Of a stretch of 64,000 nt of DNA, positions 46,084 through 56,098 are shown in pieces. Numbering within the stretch: the first letter of the stretch is position 1; each line of letters opens with the position of its first letter. The position numbers and the translations under genes were made by a program. The notes under the pieces are model-generated. The model did not search any database, had not been told where the DNA came from, and worked only from the letters and a program-made list of their open reading frames with translations. Source of the DNA: Pseudoalteromonas sp. T1lg48 (GTDB lineage: Bacteria > Pseudomonadota > Gammaproteobacteria > Enterobacterales > Alteromonadaceae); NCBI RefSeq assembly GCF_002964785.1, contig NZ_PQCC01000004.1, positions 248,001-312,000 of the forward strand, in the 5' to 3' direction.

Positions 46084-47680
46084 ATGACCAAGGCAGTATC
46101 CTCCGCCGTACCGGAACAACAAGAACAACAAAAGGGCTGGTTTAATCGCTTTCTCGCGACCGTCGAGTTTCTCGGCAACCTGCTCCCTCACCCCATTACA
46201 TTATTTGCACTTTTCTGTGTTGCCATCGTGGTGATCAGCGGCATCGCCGACTGGGCAGGGCTTAGTGCCATCGACCCGCGCCCCGAGGGTGCCAAAGGCC
46301 GCGATCCCGATGGCGTTATCGAGGTTGTGAGCCTGATGAGTGCCGAGGGCCTAAGACGCATTTTCGAAGGCCTGGTTACTAACTTTACCGGCTTTGCGCC
46401 TTTAGGTACCGTGCTGGTTGCGCTGTTAGGCGTTAGCGTAGCAGAGCACTCGGGTATGCTTTCTGCGGCCATGCGTGGCATGGTCATGGGCGCCTCAAAA
46501 CGCCTGGTGACCTTTATGGTGGTGTTTGCGGCCATTCTCTCTAATACCGCCTCCGAGCTTGGCTACGTGGTCCTTATTCCGCTGGCGGCGATGATTTTCC
46601 ATAGTCTAGGCCGCCATCCACTGGCCGGTCTGGCAGCCGCCTTCGCTGGTGTATCTGGCGGTTACAGCGCCAACCTGTTACTGGGTACCATAGACCCCTT
46701 GTTGGCCGGTATTACTACCCCGGCGGCGCAAATGATCGACCCGGAATATCAGGTCGGCGCCGAAGCTAACTACTACTTTATGTTTGTCTCGGTATTCCTT
46801 ATCGCCATCCTGGGTACCTGGGTGACCGAGAGATTGTTGAGCCGCGCCTGGGCAAATACGACCCAAGTGAAGCCAGTATCGATTTAGGCGAAAACAAAAT
46901 TGAGCACCTCAGCCAACGCGAAAAAAGCGGTCTAAATGGGCCGGTCTTACCTTCCTGGCCCTGGGTGTACTCTTGGCCTTTACCGTTATTCCGGATGACG
47001 GCATTTTGCGTCACCAAGCCACCGGCGAAATTAAGGGCTCACCCTTCTTAAAGGGCATAGTGGTGATTATCTTTATTACCTTCGCAATCCCTGGTTTTGT
47101 GTATGGCCGCGTTGTTGGCACCATGAAAAATGACCGCGATGTCATTGATGCCATGAGTAAGAGCATGGGCTCCATGGGCATGTATATTGTGCTGGTGTTC
47201 TTCGCCGCCCAGTTTGTTGCCTTCTTTAAATGGACCAACCTGGGTACCATCCTGGCCGTAAACGGCGCAGCCCTGTTACAGGCGCTGAATCTGACCGGCC
47301 CCGAGGTGTTCGTGTTCTTTATCCTGATGTGTGCGCTGGTTAACCTTAGCCTGGGCTCTTCGTCGGCACAATGGGCGGTTACCGCACCTATTTTCGTGCC
47401 CATGCTGATGCTGATTGGTTACGCGCCGGAGACCATTCAGGCGGCCTATCGTATTGGTGACTCGGTAACCAACCTGATCACCCCCATGATGAGTTATTTT
47501 GGCCTGATACTCGCAGTGGCCTGTAAATACAAGAAGGACATGGGCATAGGCACGCTGGTCGCGACCATGCTGCCGTACAGCATGATCTTCTTCGTTGGTT
47601 GGGTGTGTTTGTTCTACCTTTGGGTATTCGTACTCGGTATGCCGGTGGGCCCGGGCTCACCAATCTATTACCAACCTTAA
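46084..47680 (+). pseudogene. abgT: AbgT family p-aminobenzoyl-glutamate transporter, split by two frameshifts
   Basis: Together the two open frames (46084-46887 and 46973-47680) encode one AbgT family transporter of about 530 residues with a dozen membrane helices. Frame one has FNRFLATVEFLGNLLPHPI, then AEHSGMLSAAMRG and GGYSANLLLGTIDPLLAGI. Frame two has PGFVYGRVVGTMKNDRDVI, SSSAQWAVTAPIFVPM and GDSVTNLITPMMSYF. Between them, adding one A near 46829 and one A near 46933 restores VTERIVEPRLGKYDPSEAS and GENKIEHLSQREKSGLKWAG without interruption. The family imports p-aminobenzoyl-glutamate or exports sulfonamide-type compounds. The indels are in A runs, so this may be an assembly error rather than true decay. 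Confidence 0.85.
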
Positions 47681-47687
47681 TGATAAG

Positions 47688-47712
47688 AGCCGGCCATGTT
47701 GCCGGCTTTTTG
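47688..47712 (+). terminator. Terminator after the AbgT gene
   Basis: The seven-base stem AGCCGGC and GCCGGCT with a six-base loop is followed by TTTTG, eight bases after the stop. Confidence 0.85.
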
Positions 47713-47758
47713 TTAGCTGCTATAGTGTTTATTATTCAATTAGTTATTAATTACTCTT

Positions 47759-48709
47759 GTGCGTATTTTCTTCCTTATCACCCTGGTTTGCCTGCCTTGT
47801 TACAGCATCGCTGGTGCAGCTAAGCTACTGGAGCAAAACTTTGCCACCGCCATGGTGCTTACCAATGGCGAGTCCGTGAGCCTAGGTTATGGCCATTTCA
47901 GCAGTCCGGCGGCGCTGTTTGATGATGAGCCGCAGGGTGGCAATGAGCTACGCCAGGACCTCAATGTGTTTAACGTCCCGTTTGGTATCAAGACCACCAG
48001 CCCGGAAATATTCAGTAAATATAACAGTGAGTTGCATCTGCAAGGTAGCTACATAGATCAAAAAAACAGCCTAAATCTTTTTAACCAAGAGAGCGCCGAT
48101 AGCTTCGAAGAAAGCATTTATGGGTTTGGCGCCAACTGGATATTTGAGCGGCCAATCAGCTCTAAATGGTGGTTCGGTTTTGGCGCTCGCCTGCAGGGTT
48201 TTCGTTATTACAACGACTACGACTATAACTCTCAGCTCAGCAGGCAGGTATTGGCGCCCTCCCTTGATGGCAGCGTGGTTAACATCAGCGCCAACGCCCT
48301 TGTCGCCAGCCCGCATGTAGAGATGATGTACCGCCTACCTCGCCATTGGGGCTACTATGAATATAAAACCAGTTATAGTTATTACTACGGCACCACTCTG
48401 GTGGAGCCTTCGGCCTTGGGTAAAATCAGGCCAGAGGGCTGGCGTTACCAAAATGGCATTAAGGCGCGCTTCGACACCGCGCATATAGGCGAGTTTACTC
48501 AAGCCATCTATATTAAGGCCCATCGCGTCGATCTAGGTGGTGACAGCGCCAGCTCGTTTGCTACGAATCATTTTTATGAATATGGCGTGGGTGTCTTACT
48601 CGATACCAGTACCTGGTCTTCGTGGCTGGAAAACATTGGTATTGGCCTAAACTATCATCATGGCAGCGCCCTCGAAGGGGGCAGTATAGTGCTCTATTTT
48701 AACGAGTAG
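47759..48709 (+). CDS. Solitary outer-membrane autotransporter-like beta-barrel protein
   Basis: The 316-residue protein starts with a short signal peptide (FFLITLVCLPCYSIAGA). The body is made of alternating amphipathic strands rich in Tyr, Trp and Gly (WWFGFGARLQGFRYY, YYEYKTSYSYYYGTTL, FYEYGVGVLLD) and ends in a strand with a terminal YFNE. It resembles solitary outer-membrane autotransporter-like barrels lacking a passenger. The GTG start has no visible Shine-Dalgarno sequence, so the start is uncertain. Function unknown. Confidence 0.72.
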   Translation: MRIFFLITLVCLPCYSIAGAAKLLEQNFATAMVLTNGESVSLGYGHFSSPAALFDDEPQGGNELRQDLNVFNVPFGIKTTSPEIFSKYNSELHLQGSYIDQKNSLNLFNQESADSFEESIYGFGANWIFERPISSKWWFGFGARLQGFRYYNDYDYNSQLSRQVLAPSLDGSVVNISANALVASPHVEMMYRLPRHWGYYEYKTSYSYYYGTTLVEPSALGKIRPEGWRYQNGIKARFDTAHIGEFTQAIYIKAHRVDLGGDSASSFATNHFYEYGVGVLLDTSTWSSWLENIGIGLNYHHGSALEGGSIVLYFNE

Positions 48710-48743
48710 CTCGCTGACAACAACATAGAATAATGAGGTATTC

Positions 48744-50123
48744 ATGCGCACACCCCGGAAAATAGCAGATCAATACCGCGCTATGGTCAGCAGCATTGGC
48801 TTCTACCCAGCGATTATTATTACCCTCTTTATGTTGTTCGCCATGGTACTGGCCAATATAGAATACCAAAGCTGGGTAATGCGCATAAAGCAGGCCTGGC
48901 CGGTGCTCTTTGTCACCGATGTCGATACCGCCAAAACCCTGCTCAGCATACTCGCCGGCGGCTTGATCTCGCTCACCGTGTTTAGCTTTTCCATGGTCAT
49001 GGTGGTGTTAAACAATGCCGCCGCCACCCTGTCGCCGCGGGTGTTACCAGGGCTAATCAGTAATAAGGCGCACCAATATGTGCTCGGTATGTATCTGGGC
49101 AGCATCGTTTTTACCCTGCTTACCCTGATGAATATCCACACCAAGGGGGAGACCTTGCAAACTCCGGCTCTGGGCACCTTTTTCGCTTTGGCCATTGGCA
49201 TTTACAATCTGGTGCTCTTTGTATTCTTTATCCATTCCATCTCTCGCTCCATCCAGGTCGACAGCGTGTTGAATACCTTGTTTGCGCAAACCAATAAGCA
49301 GTTGCAAAACCTGATCGCCTATCAAGACCCGAGAATTGCTGCGGCGGTGCCAGATTACAGCGATTGGTATCGCCTCAAAAGTCCACGGGCTGGCTATTTT
49401 AAGGGCGTGCATACTCATCAACTATGCAAGCTGTTGGCCCAACACGAACTGCGTATGGTAGCGGAAGTGGAGCCCGGCTTTTTCTGTGTAGAGGGCTTTC
49501 CCTACCTGGCGCTGGACAGAGACATTAGCGCAGATGAAGAGCTCTGCGAACAAATTCATAAATGCAGCGTGTTTTATATTGAGGAGTATATTGGCGATCA
49601 TTACAGCTATGGTCTGCGGCAAATCGCCGAAATTGCGATTAAGGCTCTGAGCCCGGGCATTAACGACCCAGGCACTGCGGTCAAGGCCATAGATATGCTC
49701 AGTATCCTTACTATCGCTCGCTTACATGTCGCGGATCACAACTACACCCTGCTCAATACCGAACAGCAACAATCACCGCTGTTATGGTTTTATGAGCCCA
49801 GTCTGGCGTCATTGTTGGAAGAAAACTTCGACCCTATCCGCCACTATGGCTGCAATGACACCACGGTACTGGTTAACCTGATTGAGGCGTTGAAGAATAT
49901 TCTTTTTGTCTGTGATTACAACAAGGAATATACCCAGGCGTTATACCGCTATGTGCAAGCCACCGTTTATGACGCCGAGCACTGTATTGACAACCCCTAC
50001 GAGCGGGCCCGCATTAATCGCATGCTAACGCGCATGAATGAGGTCGCCAACAAGCGCGGCGACGATATTCATTTTAGTCTAGACGATAAAGAGGCCGGGC
50101 CTACAATTGCCATGCATAACTGA
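48744..50123 (+). CDS. DUF2254 family membrane protein
   Basis: The 459-residue protein has four N-terminal transmembrane helices (FYPAIIITLFMLFAMVLANI, then ILAGGLISLTVFSFSMVMVV and two more) followed by a cytoplasmic domain. The conserved segment LISLTVFSFSMVMVVLNNAA and AIKALSPGINDPGTA place it in DUF2254. Function is unknown. GAGG lies before the ATG. Its last 23 bases overlap the end of the convergent DUF5916 gene. Confidence 0.88.
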   Translation: MRTPRKIADQYRAMVSSIGFYPAIIITLFMLFAMVLANIEYQSWVMRIKQAWPVLFVTDVDTAKTLLSILAGGLISLTVFSFSMVMVVLNNAAATLSPRVLPGLISNKAHQYVLGMYLGSIVFTLLTLMNIHTKGETLQTPALGTFFALAIGIYNLVLFVFFIHSISRSIQVDSVLNTLFAQTNKQLQNLIAYQDPRIAAAVPDYSDWYRLKSPRAGYFKGVHTHQLCKLLAQHELRMVAEVEPGFFCVEGFPYLALDRDISADEELCEQIHKCSVFYIEEYIGDHYSYGLRQIAEIAIKALSPGINDPGTAVKAIDMLSILTIARLHVADHNYTLLNTEQQQSPLLWFYEPSLASLLEENFDPIRHYGCNDTTVLVNLIEALKNILFVCDYNKEYTQALYRYVQATVYDAEHCIDNPYERARINRMLTRMNEVANKRGDDIHFSLDDKEAGPTIAMHN

Positions 50124-52335
50124 TCTTGGTAAAGAAGGTACGCTCATTGCGGGTAAGGCTGTCGAGATCATCATTTTGATAACCGCTATCGGAATAGCCA
50201 AGGTAAAACACCGACTGCGGGTTGATGGTATAGGAGTACACCAGTTGCGAACCAAAATTACGGTTACGTTGATGAACCTGACGGTATAAATAGGCTTGCT
50301 GATTACGATCAACGTCTTCGTGTTGCCAGATCAGTTTCAGCATGCTGCGAATATTAAACTTGTAATAAAGACGCACATCCCACTGATCGGCAGTGAACAC
50401 CCGCTCGTTGTCCACCTCTAAGGTGCTGTAGTTATAACTTAACTGCAGTTGTAAATGCTGATTGGCGTCCCAGGTAAGGGTGTTTTCAATGTCGCTGCCC
50501 TCGCCTAGACGCGCGTTACTGTAGTCGATACGCGAGCCATAGTCGCCATAGAACTGATAGGTTAAGTCCTGCAAGGGGCGCACGGAAAGCACCACATATC
50601 CGTTGTTTTGTAAAAAGTACTCGCCGTAATACAACTCGTCACTGTGCCACATGCCCAGCTCAAAACTCGACATCCAGGGCCCTTCGCCATAGACATAACC
50701 CTGGTATTGCTGCTCCAGTAATTCACCATCGAGATCGTAGGCCTTCTGCCACTCAAGGTCATAACCCCACTTACTCAGCCAATCCTGTTCCTGGCCATAC
50801 CAAATTTGGCCGCCACCGAGTTCCACCTCGCGATAGTCGGCCTTAGGCTGATAGCCCATATCGGCGCGGAAATCTTCGCTGATTTGCTCGTACTGGGCTC
50901 GCAACTCATAGTCTCGCTTGAGTCGTTGTACTGCCAGACTGACGGCGGTGCCGGATTGTTGTTCATCCACTTGCCAGCCACTGGCGAACTGGGCACTGTT
51001 TTCGGTGTCCGCATAAGCAATGGCGTAATTGATGGAGTCACTGGCATTGAGTCCGTAGGTGCCGTCGAGCGCCCCTACGGTGTTGTGATAGTCCCCCCCC
51101 TGACGGTGGGTCAACATCACCCCAAGGCCACTGCGCTGACCCAAATCATAGCGATAACGGGCGACGGTATTGGTAACATCGTCCTCTAACTGTGCCAACG
51201 AAGAGCCCTGATTACCTGGCAACAGCACCGAGGCATTATTGTCATCGGTGACCAGCCCGGCATAGGTATGGGCGCCGTTTTTACCACTTAACTTAATGCC
51301 GTAGTCCGGCTCGGCTATGGTACGGCTATACAAAAGCTCTAACTGATTGGTGCGAAAAAACGAGGAGCCATCAAGGAAAAACGGCCGTTTTTCCGCATAG
51401 TACAAGGAATAATTGGTGTTAACGTCCAGTTGTACGGCATCGGCTTCCACTTGTGAGAAGTCAGGGTTAATGGTGGCGTTAAGCAAGGTCTCATCATTGA
51501 CGCGCCAACGTAGATCGGCACCGACTTCGACCTCGGTATCACCTTGTTGCCAAGGACCCGGAACAGGATCCTTGCTATCGCTGCGTTTAGCACTGACATA
51601 AGGGGCAACGGATAGATCTCGCTGTTCATGGCGCTCGGACAGACCGGTCAGCTTATCAAACTGGCAAAAGCTACACTTGATATCCAGATCAAAGCCCACG
51701 TTGGAGATACGGTACATAACATCGCGAGGATAGTTGCGGGCGATGGAAATGCCCCAGGTGATCTCTTCGTCCGTTTCTGGAAGGTTTAATACGGTCAGCG
51801 GGATCTTCATCTCCACACTGTAACCGCCTTCATAGATGTGTGCGCCGCTATACCAGGTGGCATCCCAGCTAGGATCTGTTATCCAGGTATCGAAATCGGT
51901 AGAGAGTATGTCTCCCTGAGCGCCATAGGCATTTACAAAAAACTCAAAGGCATTGCGCTCATCATTCAGGCTGTCGATGACAATGCCGACATTGTCATCC
52001 TGCCATAATTCATCCCTGTCGCGCAGGGCGCCACGAATGGCCCTTGGGTTGGGGTCTTTGGCATCGATGCCGAGATACAGATAACGACCATCTTCAAACA
52101 GGTAAGCGGTGGTTTGCACCGGAGAAGGCGCCCGCTCGAGTGGTTCGTTTTGGGTATTAACGTCAATTTGCGTGGCGCGCTGCCACACCTCTTCGTTTAA
52201 CTGGCCATCAAGCTGGATTTCGTCCTGAGCCTGAACCAAGGCATAGTGTTGTGCTGGGGGATAAGCATGCGCCGCTGCACTGCAGAGAGTTGCGGCCGCA
52301 CATGCAAAAAATGAAAAACGAGCATAACGCGCCAT
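50101..52335 (-). CDS. CBM9-like / DUF5916 outer-membrane beta-barrel protein
   Basis: The outer-membrane protein of about 744 residues has a signal peptide (FSFFACAAATLCSAAAHA). A CBM9-like beta-sandwich follows (DEIQLDGQLNEEVWQRATQI, then YLYLGIDAKDPNPRAIRGAL). The rest is a large DUF5916 barrel of alternating strands (YAEKRPFFLDGSSFFRTNQL, then GLGVMLTHRQGGDY), ending in a C-terminal aromatic-rich strand. Ligand unknown. The frame is open from 52374, but ATG 52335 has AAGGA at proper spacing. It overlaps the DUF2254 gene by 23 bases tail to tail. Confidence 0.85.
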   Translation of the reverse strand: MARYARFSFFACAAATLCSAAAHAYPPAQHYALVQAQDEIQLDGQLNEEVWQRATQIDVNTQNEPLERAPSPVQTTAYLFEDGRYLYLGIDAKDPNPRAIRGALRDRDELWQDDNVGIVIDSLNDERNAFEFFVNAYGAQGDILSTDFDTWITDPSWDATWYSGAHIYEGGYSVEMKIPLTVLNLPETDEEITWGISIARNYPRDVMYRISNVGFDLDIKCSFCQFDKLTGLSERHEQRDLSVAPYVSAKRSDSKDPVPGPWQQGDTEVEVGADLRWRVNDETLLNATINPDFSQVEADAVQLDVNTNYSLYYAEKRPFFLDGSSFFRTNQLELLYSRTIAEPDYGIKLSGKNGAHTYAGLVTDDNNASVLLPGNQGSSLAQLEDDVTNTVARYRYDLGQRSGLGVMLTHRQGGDYHNTVGALDGTYGLNASDSINYAIAYADTENSAQFASGWQVDEQQSGTAVSLAVQRLKRDYELRAQYEQISEDFRADMGYQPKADYREVELGGGQIWYGQEQDWLSKWGYDLEWQKAYDLDGELLEQQYQGYVYGEGPWMSSFELGMWHSDELYYGEYFLQNNGYVVLSVRPLQDLTYQFYGDYGSRIDYSNARLGEGSDIENTLTWDANQHLQLQLSYNYSTLEVDNERVFTADQWDVRLYYKFNIRSMLKLIWQHEDVDRNQQAYLYRQVHQRNRNFGSQLVYSYTINPQSVFYLGYSDSGYQNDDLDSLTRNERTFFTKISYAWQL

Positions 52336-52459
52336 AAACGTCCTTATTGGTACTACTTTCATTTGCCTTAGCAAAAATTTACCTCATGTTAACAAAGGCA
52401 AACGAAAAAGCTACCTTTTTCAGGGGCAATAGTGCAACAAGGATACGTATTACAAGCGC

Positions 52460-52888
52460 TTAGCGTTTAACTAGGGTGCCTTTTAGGGCAACACCGGCGA
52501 TCAGAAAGCCGGCACCACATTCAAATTCGGTTTCACTGACAAATTCGCGCTTTTTGTAGTACGACTGAATATTCACCACCGCATTCATGCCCTCGCGCTT
52601 GGCACGCTCCTGCAAGGCCTTAAGGGCACTCAGCATCACCCATTGACAGGCTTCCTTGTCAGACTTGTTAAAGGCATTGGTTTTTTGGTTGGTGGTCACC
52701 TCACCATAGGTTTCCTGCACCTTGCCGTATGCCTGATTGCCAAAATACAACGGCACATCCAGAAGCGCATTTTTGGCCTTAGTGGTTTCCAGTAGCTCGG
52801 CAATATTGTAGTGACCGATATCGTCACGAGCCAGGGCCGTATTCGCCGTCAGCGCCAATCCCAGCGCTAAAAACAGTGATGTTTTCAT
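52460..52888 (-). CDS. Small periplasmic protein, last gene of the aryl polyene operon
   Basis: The 142-residue protein has a signal peptide (KTSLFLALGLALTANTALA). The mature part ends in a conserved-looking unit, ACQWVMLSALKALQERAKRE, GMNAVVNIQSYYKK and ECGAGFLIAGVALKGTLV, which recalls the fold of YbjQ-like proteins. Relatives are often mislabelled excinuclease subunits; nothing here supports that. Two bases separate it from the MipA-like gene, so it is co-transcribed with it. Confidence 0.78.
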   Translation of the reverse strand: MKTSLFLALGLALTANTALARDDIGHYNIAELLETTKAKNALLDVPLYFGNQAYGKVQETYGEVTTNQKTNAFNKSDKEACQWVMLSALKALQERAKREGMNAVVNIQSYYKKREFVSETEFECGAGFLIAGVALKGTLVKR

Positions 52889-52890
52889 CC

Positions 52891-53700
52891 TTAATTTCCC
52901 TCTACATTATAAAACTTCCATGCCAGGCCGATGCCAAAGGCAAGATTATGGTGTCGCTCAACCAGGGGGCTGTCGCGCCAGACCGCGTCCTTGATGCGGT
53001 AATATTTTACAAAGCCACCGACCCACCAGCGCTTGCTATCGTAGTTAACCCCAAGGGACAGCTCACTGCCACTGTAACCGGATTTAGGGTCGTATTCACC
53101 GCGTCCAGCCGTTGCCTGCTGCGCGCCTACGCCGTAAAAATAATCGACATACTGACTGGTGGCAAAGTTAACGGCACCACGGGCGGTAACACTCACCGTC
53201 TGCTCTGCCTTTTGCCAAACTAACTGCTGCCATTGCATATAAGGGCCCATACGAAAGCCGATATCATCAATGGAAGAGAAGTCGGTGGCCAGTGCCTTAC
53301 GCACAAACAGACCACTTTTGAGGGAGTTACTACTACGCGGCTGCCCGGCGAAATAATAATCTAAGGCTGGACCCAATTCAAATACCCAGTCCAGGTCGTC
53401 CATGCCTGAGCGAGCCTGGTTGTCCTTGCTGTCCACCGCCAAGCTGGCCGTGGCCGACACATCCAGGTGCCAATTGTCATTTTGCCAAAGGTAGCCCACC
53501 GCACTGTTGCGGTCGACACACATGCGCTCGCTGCGATAGCGCACATAGGGCAAAGGCAAGGTGTAGTTGTTATGCTCACTGGAGCCAAGATAATGGGGTA
53601 AGGAGGTAGTAAAAATGCCCGCCCCCAACTCAAGCTCGCTGGCGGCCTTCACCGCCGGACACAGTAAGAGTAACACGCATAACACCATTGCCTTGTTCAT
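52891..53700 (-). CDS. MipA/OmpV family outer-membrane protein
   Basis: The 269-residue beta-barrel protein of the MipA/OmpV family starts with a signal peptide (AMVLCVLLLLCPAVKA). Then LGAGIFTTSLPHYLGSSEHN and YTLPLPYVRYRSERM match the family's N-terminal strands, and the chain ends in an aromatic strand (GIGLAWKFYNVEGN). Members act as outer-membrane scaffolds or porin-like proteins. Only three bases separate it from apeR upstream, which makes it part of the aryl polyene operon and a candidate for pigment placement in the outer membrane (inference). Confidence 0.88.
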   Translation of the reverse strand: MNKAMVLCVLLLLCPAVKAASELELGAGIFTTSLPHYLGSSEHNNYTLPLPYVRYRSERMCVDRNSAVGYLWQNDNWHLDVSATASLAVDSKDNQARSGMDDLDWVFELGPALDYYFAGQPRSSNSLKSGLFVRKALATDFSSIDDIGFRMGPYMQWQQLVWQKAEQTVSVTARGAVNFATSQYVDYFYGVGAQQATAGRGEYDPKSGYSGSELSLGVNYDSKRWWVGGFVKYYRIKDAVWRDSPLVERHHNLAFGIGLAWKFYNVEGN

Positions 53701-53703
53701 TGC

Positions 53704-54921
53704 TTAGGCCCGTTTAAAGATCAAAGAGGTGTTAATACCGCCGAAAGCAAAGTTATTGCTCATCACATAATCACAATGTATTTCTTTGCCTTCTGTCAGG
53801 TAATGCAGTGGCGCACACTGTTCATCTACCGTGTCGAGATTAATGGTGGGCGCAAACCAGCCATCACGCATCATTTCTATGCAGGCCCAGGCCTCTATCG
53901 CCCCACAGGCGCCGAGGGTATGGCCAAGGTAGCTTTTTAATGAGCTGATCGGCTTGGCACCCAAGGCATTAAAGGTGGCGTGAGACTCGGCAATATCGCC
54001 GCGATCCGTGGAAGTACCATGGGCGTTTACATAGCCAATGTCATCGGCACTGAGTTCGGCGTCTTGCAGTGCCATTTCAATGGCAACCTGCATGGTGTCG
54101 CTGGTGGGCTGAGTAACATGCTGACCGTCAGAGTTACAACCGAAACCCACGATTTCCGCCAAGATGGTGGCCCCGCGCGCTTTAGCGTGCTCGTATTCCT
54201 CGAGGATTAAGGTTCCGGCTCCCTCACCTATGACCAAACCGTCGCGTTTGCTGTCGAAAGGGCGCGGCGTTGCTTTGGGATTGTCATTATTGCAACTGGT
54301 GGCATACAGGGTGTCGAATACCGCCGCCTCGGTGACACACAGTTCTTCGGCACCGCCGGCCACCATCACCTTCTGACGACCGTATTTGATCGCTTCATAA
54401 GCATAACCTATACCCTGAGAGCCGGAGGTGCAGGCGGAGCTGGTGGTGATCACCCGACCCTTAAGACCAAAAAACACGCCGATATTCACCGGCGCCGTGT
54501 GTGCCATCATCTGAATATAGCTGGTAGCGGTTACACCATTCATTTGCCCCGACTTCATCATATCGGCAAAGGCAATGAGCGGCGGCGTCGAGCCGGTGGA
54601 TGAACCATAGGCTATGCCGGTATCGCCATTGGTAAGCGCCGGGTGTTCCAGTAACTGAGCCTGCTGCAAGGCGCGCTCGGTGGCTACGGTTGCCATTAGG
54701 GCCACGCGGCCCATGGAGCGCACCATTTTCCGCTTATAATGGCTGGGGCGCTCAAAATGGGTGACCGGCGCCGCCAGCTTGGTATTGAGGTCGCTGATAT
54801 CACCCCATTGCTCCATCGTCTGCACGGCATTTTCGCCACGCTCCAGCGCACCACGAAAGCTTTGCCAATCATCGCCCAATGCCGTAATACACGACATGCC
54901 CGTAATCACCACGCGTTTCAT
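53704..54921 (-). CDS. apeR: Aryl polyene beta-ketoacyl-ACP synthase (ApeR-like)
   Basis: The 405-residue thiolase-fold condensing enzyme is of the FabF type. Active-site Cys164 is in TTSSACTSGSQG, and the catalytic His residues are in NAHGTSTDRGD and SYLGHTLGACGAIE. It is likely one of the ketosynthases that extend the polyene chain on an acyl carrier protein. The last gene of the conserved KS-DH-KR-KS block of aryl polyene clusters; it overlaps the KR gene by one base (TAATG-type). Confidence 0.9.
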   Translation of the reverse strand: MKRVVITGMSCITALGDDWQSFRGALERGENAVQTMEQWGDISDLNTKLAAPVTHFERPSHYKRKMVRSMGRVALMATVATERALQQAQLLEHPALTNGDTGIAYGSSTGSTPPLIAFADMMKSGQMNGVTATSYIQMMAHTAPVNIGVFFGLKGRVITTSSACTSGSQGIGYAYEAIKYGRQKVMVAGGAEELCVTEAAVFDTLYATSCNNDNPKATPRPFDSKRDGLVIGEGAGTLILEEYEHAKARGATILAEIVGFGCNSDGQHVTQPTSDTMQVAIEMALQDAELSADDIGYVNAHGTSTDRGDIAESHATFNALGAKPISSLKSYLGHTLGACGAIEAWACIEMMRDGWFAPTINLDTVDEQCAPLHYLTEGKEIHCDYVMSNNFAFGGINTSLIFKRA

Positions 54922-55646
54922 TATACTAATCCACCATTAACGGAAATAACCTGACGGGTAATGTAACCCGCCTGATCAGAAGCTAAAAAGGCCACCGTCG
55001 CGGCAACTTCATCAACACTGCCCATGCGTCGCATCGGCACGTGCTCAAGCAACATCTTGGTATCGAGCTCGGCGGTCATCTCGGTTTCGATTAACCCGGG
55101 AGCCACGCAGTTCACCGTGATTTTACGCTTCGCCAATTCCAGCGATAACGCCTTGGTGGCACCTATAATACCTGCCTTGGCGGCACTGTAATTGACCTGA
55201 CCACGATTTCCGGCGATGCCAGACACAGAGGCCAGAGTAATGATACGCCCTCCCTTGCGCGCACTAACCATGGGCATAACCAGAGGGCGTACCACGTTAT
55301 AGAAACCATCAAGACCCGTGCTTATGACGGTGTCCCATTCCTCGTCCGTCATCGCCGGGAATGCGGTATCTCTCGTCACGCCGGCATTACACACTACGCC
55401 GTAATAGGCGCCGTTGGCGGCGATATCCTCTTCAATCGCTTGCTTGGCCTCGGCTCTGTCGGTCACATCGAAAACCAGAATATTGACCGTTCTGCCCAAG
55501 GCCTTAATTTGCTCGGCCACCTGCTCGGCCAGAGCCACCTGCGAGCGGCAATGCAAAGTAATATCAAACCCTTGCTCTGCTAGTTGCAACGCAACGGCCT
55601 TGCCGATCCCACGGCTTGAGCCTGTGACTAAAATACGTCTATTCAT
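54921..55646 (-). CDS. apeQ: Aryl polyene 3-oxoacyl-ACP reductase (ApeQ-like, FabG family)
   Basis: The 241-residue SDR reduces the beta-keto group during polyene extension. Motifs are TGSSRGIGKAVA (residues 7-18), CNAGVTRD, the Ser in TLASVSGIAGNRGQ and the Tyr/Lys in YSAAKAG; it ends with a FabG-like VISVNGGLV. It overlaps the dehydratase gene by four bases (ATGA). Confidence 0.92.
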   Translation of the reverse strand: MNRRILVTGSSRGIGKAVALQLAEQGFDITLHCRSQVALAEQVAEQIKALGRTVNILVFDVTDRAEAKQAIEEDIAANGAYYGVVCNAGVTRDTAFPAMTDEEWDTVISTGLDGFYNVVRPLVMPMVSARKGGRIITLASVSGIAGNRGQVNYSAAKAGIIGATKALSLELAKRKITVNCVAPGLIETEMTAELDTKMLLEHVPMRRMGSVDEVAATVAFLASDQAGYITRQVISVNGGLV

Positions 55647-56098
55647 TGATTTTCCTTTATAAATTTCATTGGGTCGGCGGGTTGAAACACATTAATTTTG
55701 GCTTCGACCAAGCAGTCGCCCTGGTGCTCAATGCGGCAAGCGAACACGCTTAATCCGGACTCGTCTTGAATCACCTTTTCGACCAAAATATCCAACAGCA
55801 TACCATGGTCAAAGCGCGGTTTATGACAGCGAATTTTGCGACTACCGAGGAGAAAGCCGATTTTAATATCTCGACTCTGATCTAGGTCATGAGCCCCGGC
55901 GTAGGCGGCGATGGCCTGCGCCATGTACTCACTGCCAATATAACTTGGCACCGCGCCCTGTTCGGCGTCATAGAAGGGGCTATTTTCGCGAATGCGTACC
56001 TGACAGTGGGCACTGTTATCGTCAAACGATACCAGGGAGTCGATCAGCACCATGGGTGGACGGTGAGCGATAAGCTCGGTCATGGCAATATCAGGCAT
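55643..56098 (-). CDS. apeP: Aryl polyene 3-hydroxyacyl-ACP dehydratase (ApeP-like)
   Basis: The 151-residue hot-dog fold dehydratase is of the FabZ type. It has a catalytic His in IAHRPPMVLID and Glu in YIGSEYMAQAIAAYA, with GFLLGSRKIRC after it. It forms the double bonds of the polyene with ApeQ. The start overlaps the KS gene upstream by eight bases. Confidence 0.9.
   Translation of the reverse strand: MPDIAMTELIAHRPPMVLIDSLVSFDDNSAHCQVRIRENSPFYDAEQGAVPSYIGSEYMAQAIAAYAGAHDLDQSRDIKIGFLLGSRKIRCHKPRFDHGMLLDILVEKVIQDESGLSVFACRIEHQGDCLVEAKINVFQPADPMKFIKENQ

Noticed and set aside
46973..47680. Treating the second AbgT frame as a separate gene
   Set aside because: It starts at a TTG without a ribosome binding site in the middle of the family domain, and two added bases join it to the first frame.
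52460..52888. Naming the small periplasmic protein an excinuclease subunit
   Set aside because: It has a signal peptide and no ATPase motif; that label is a known misannotation of similar proteins.
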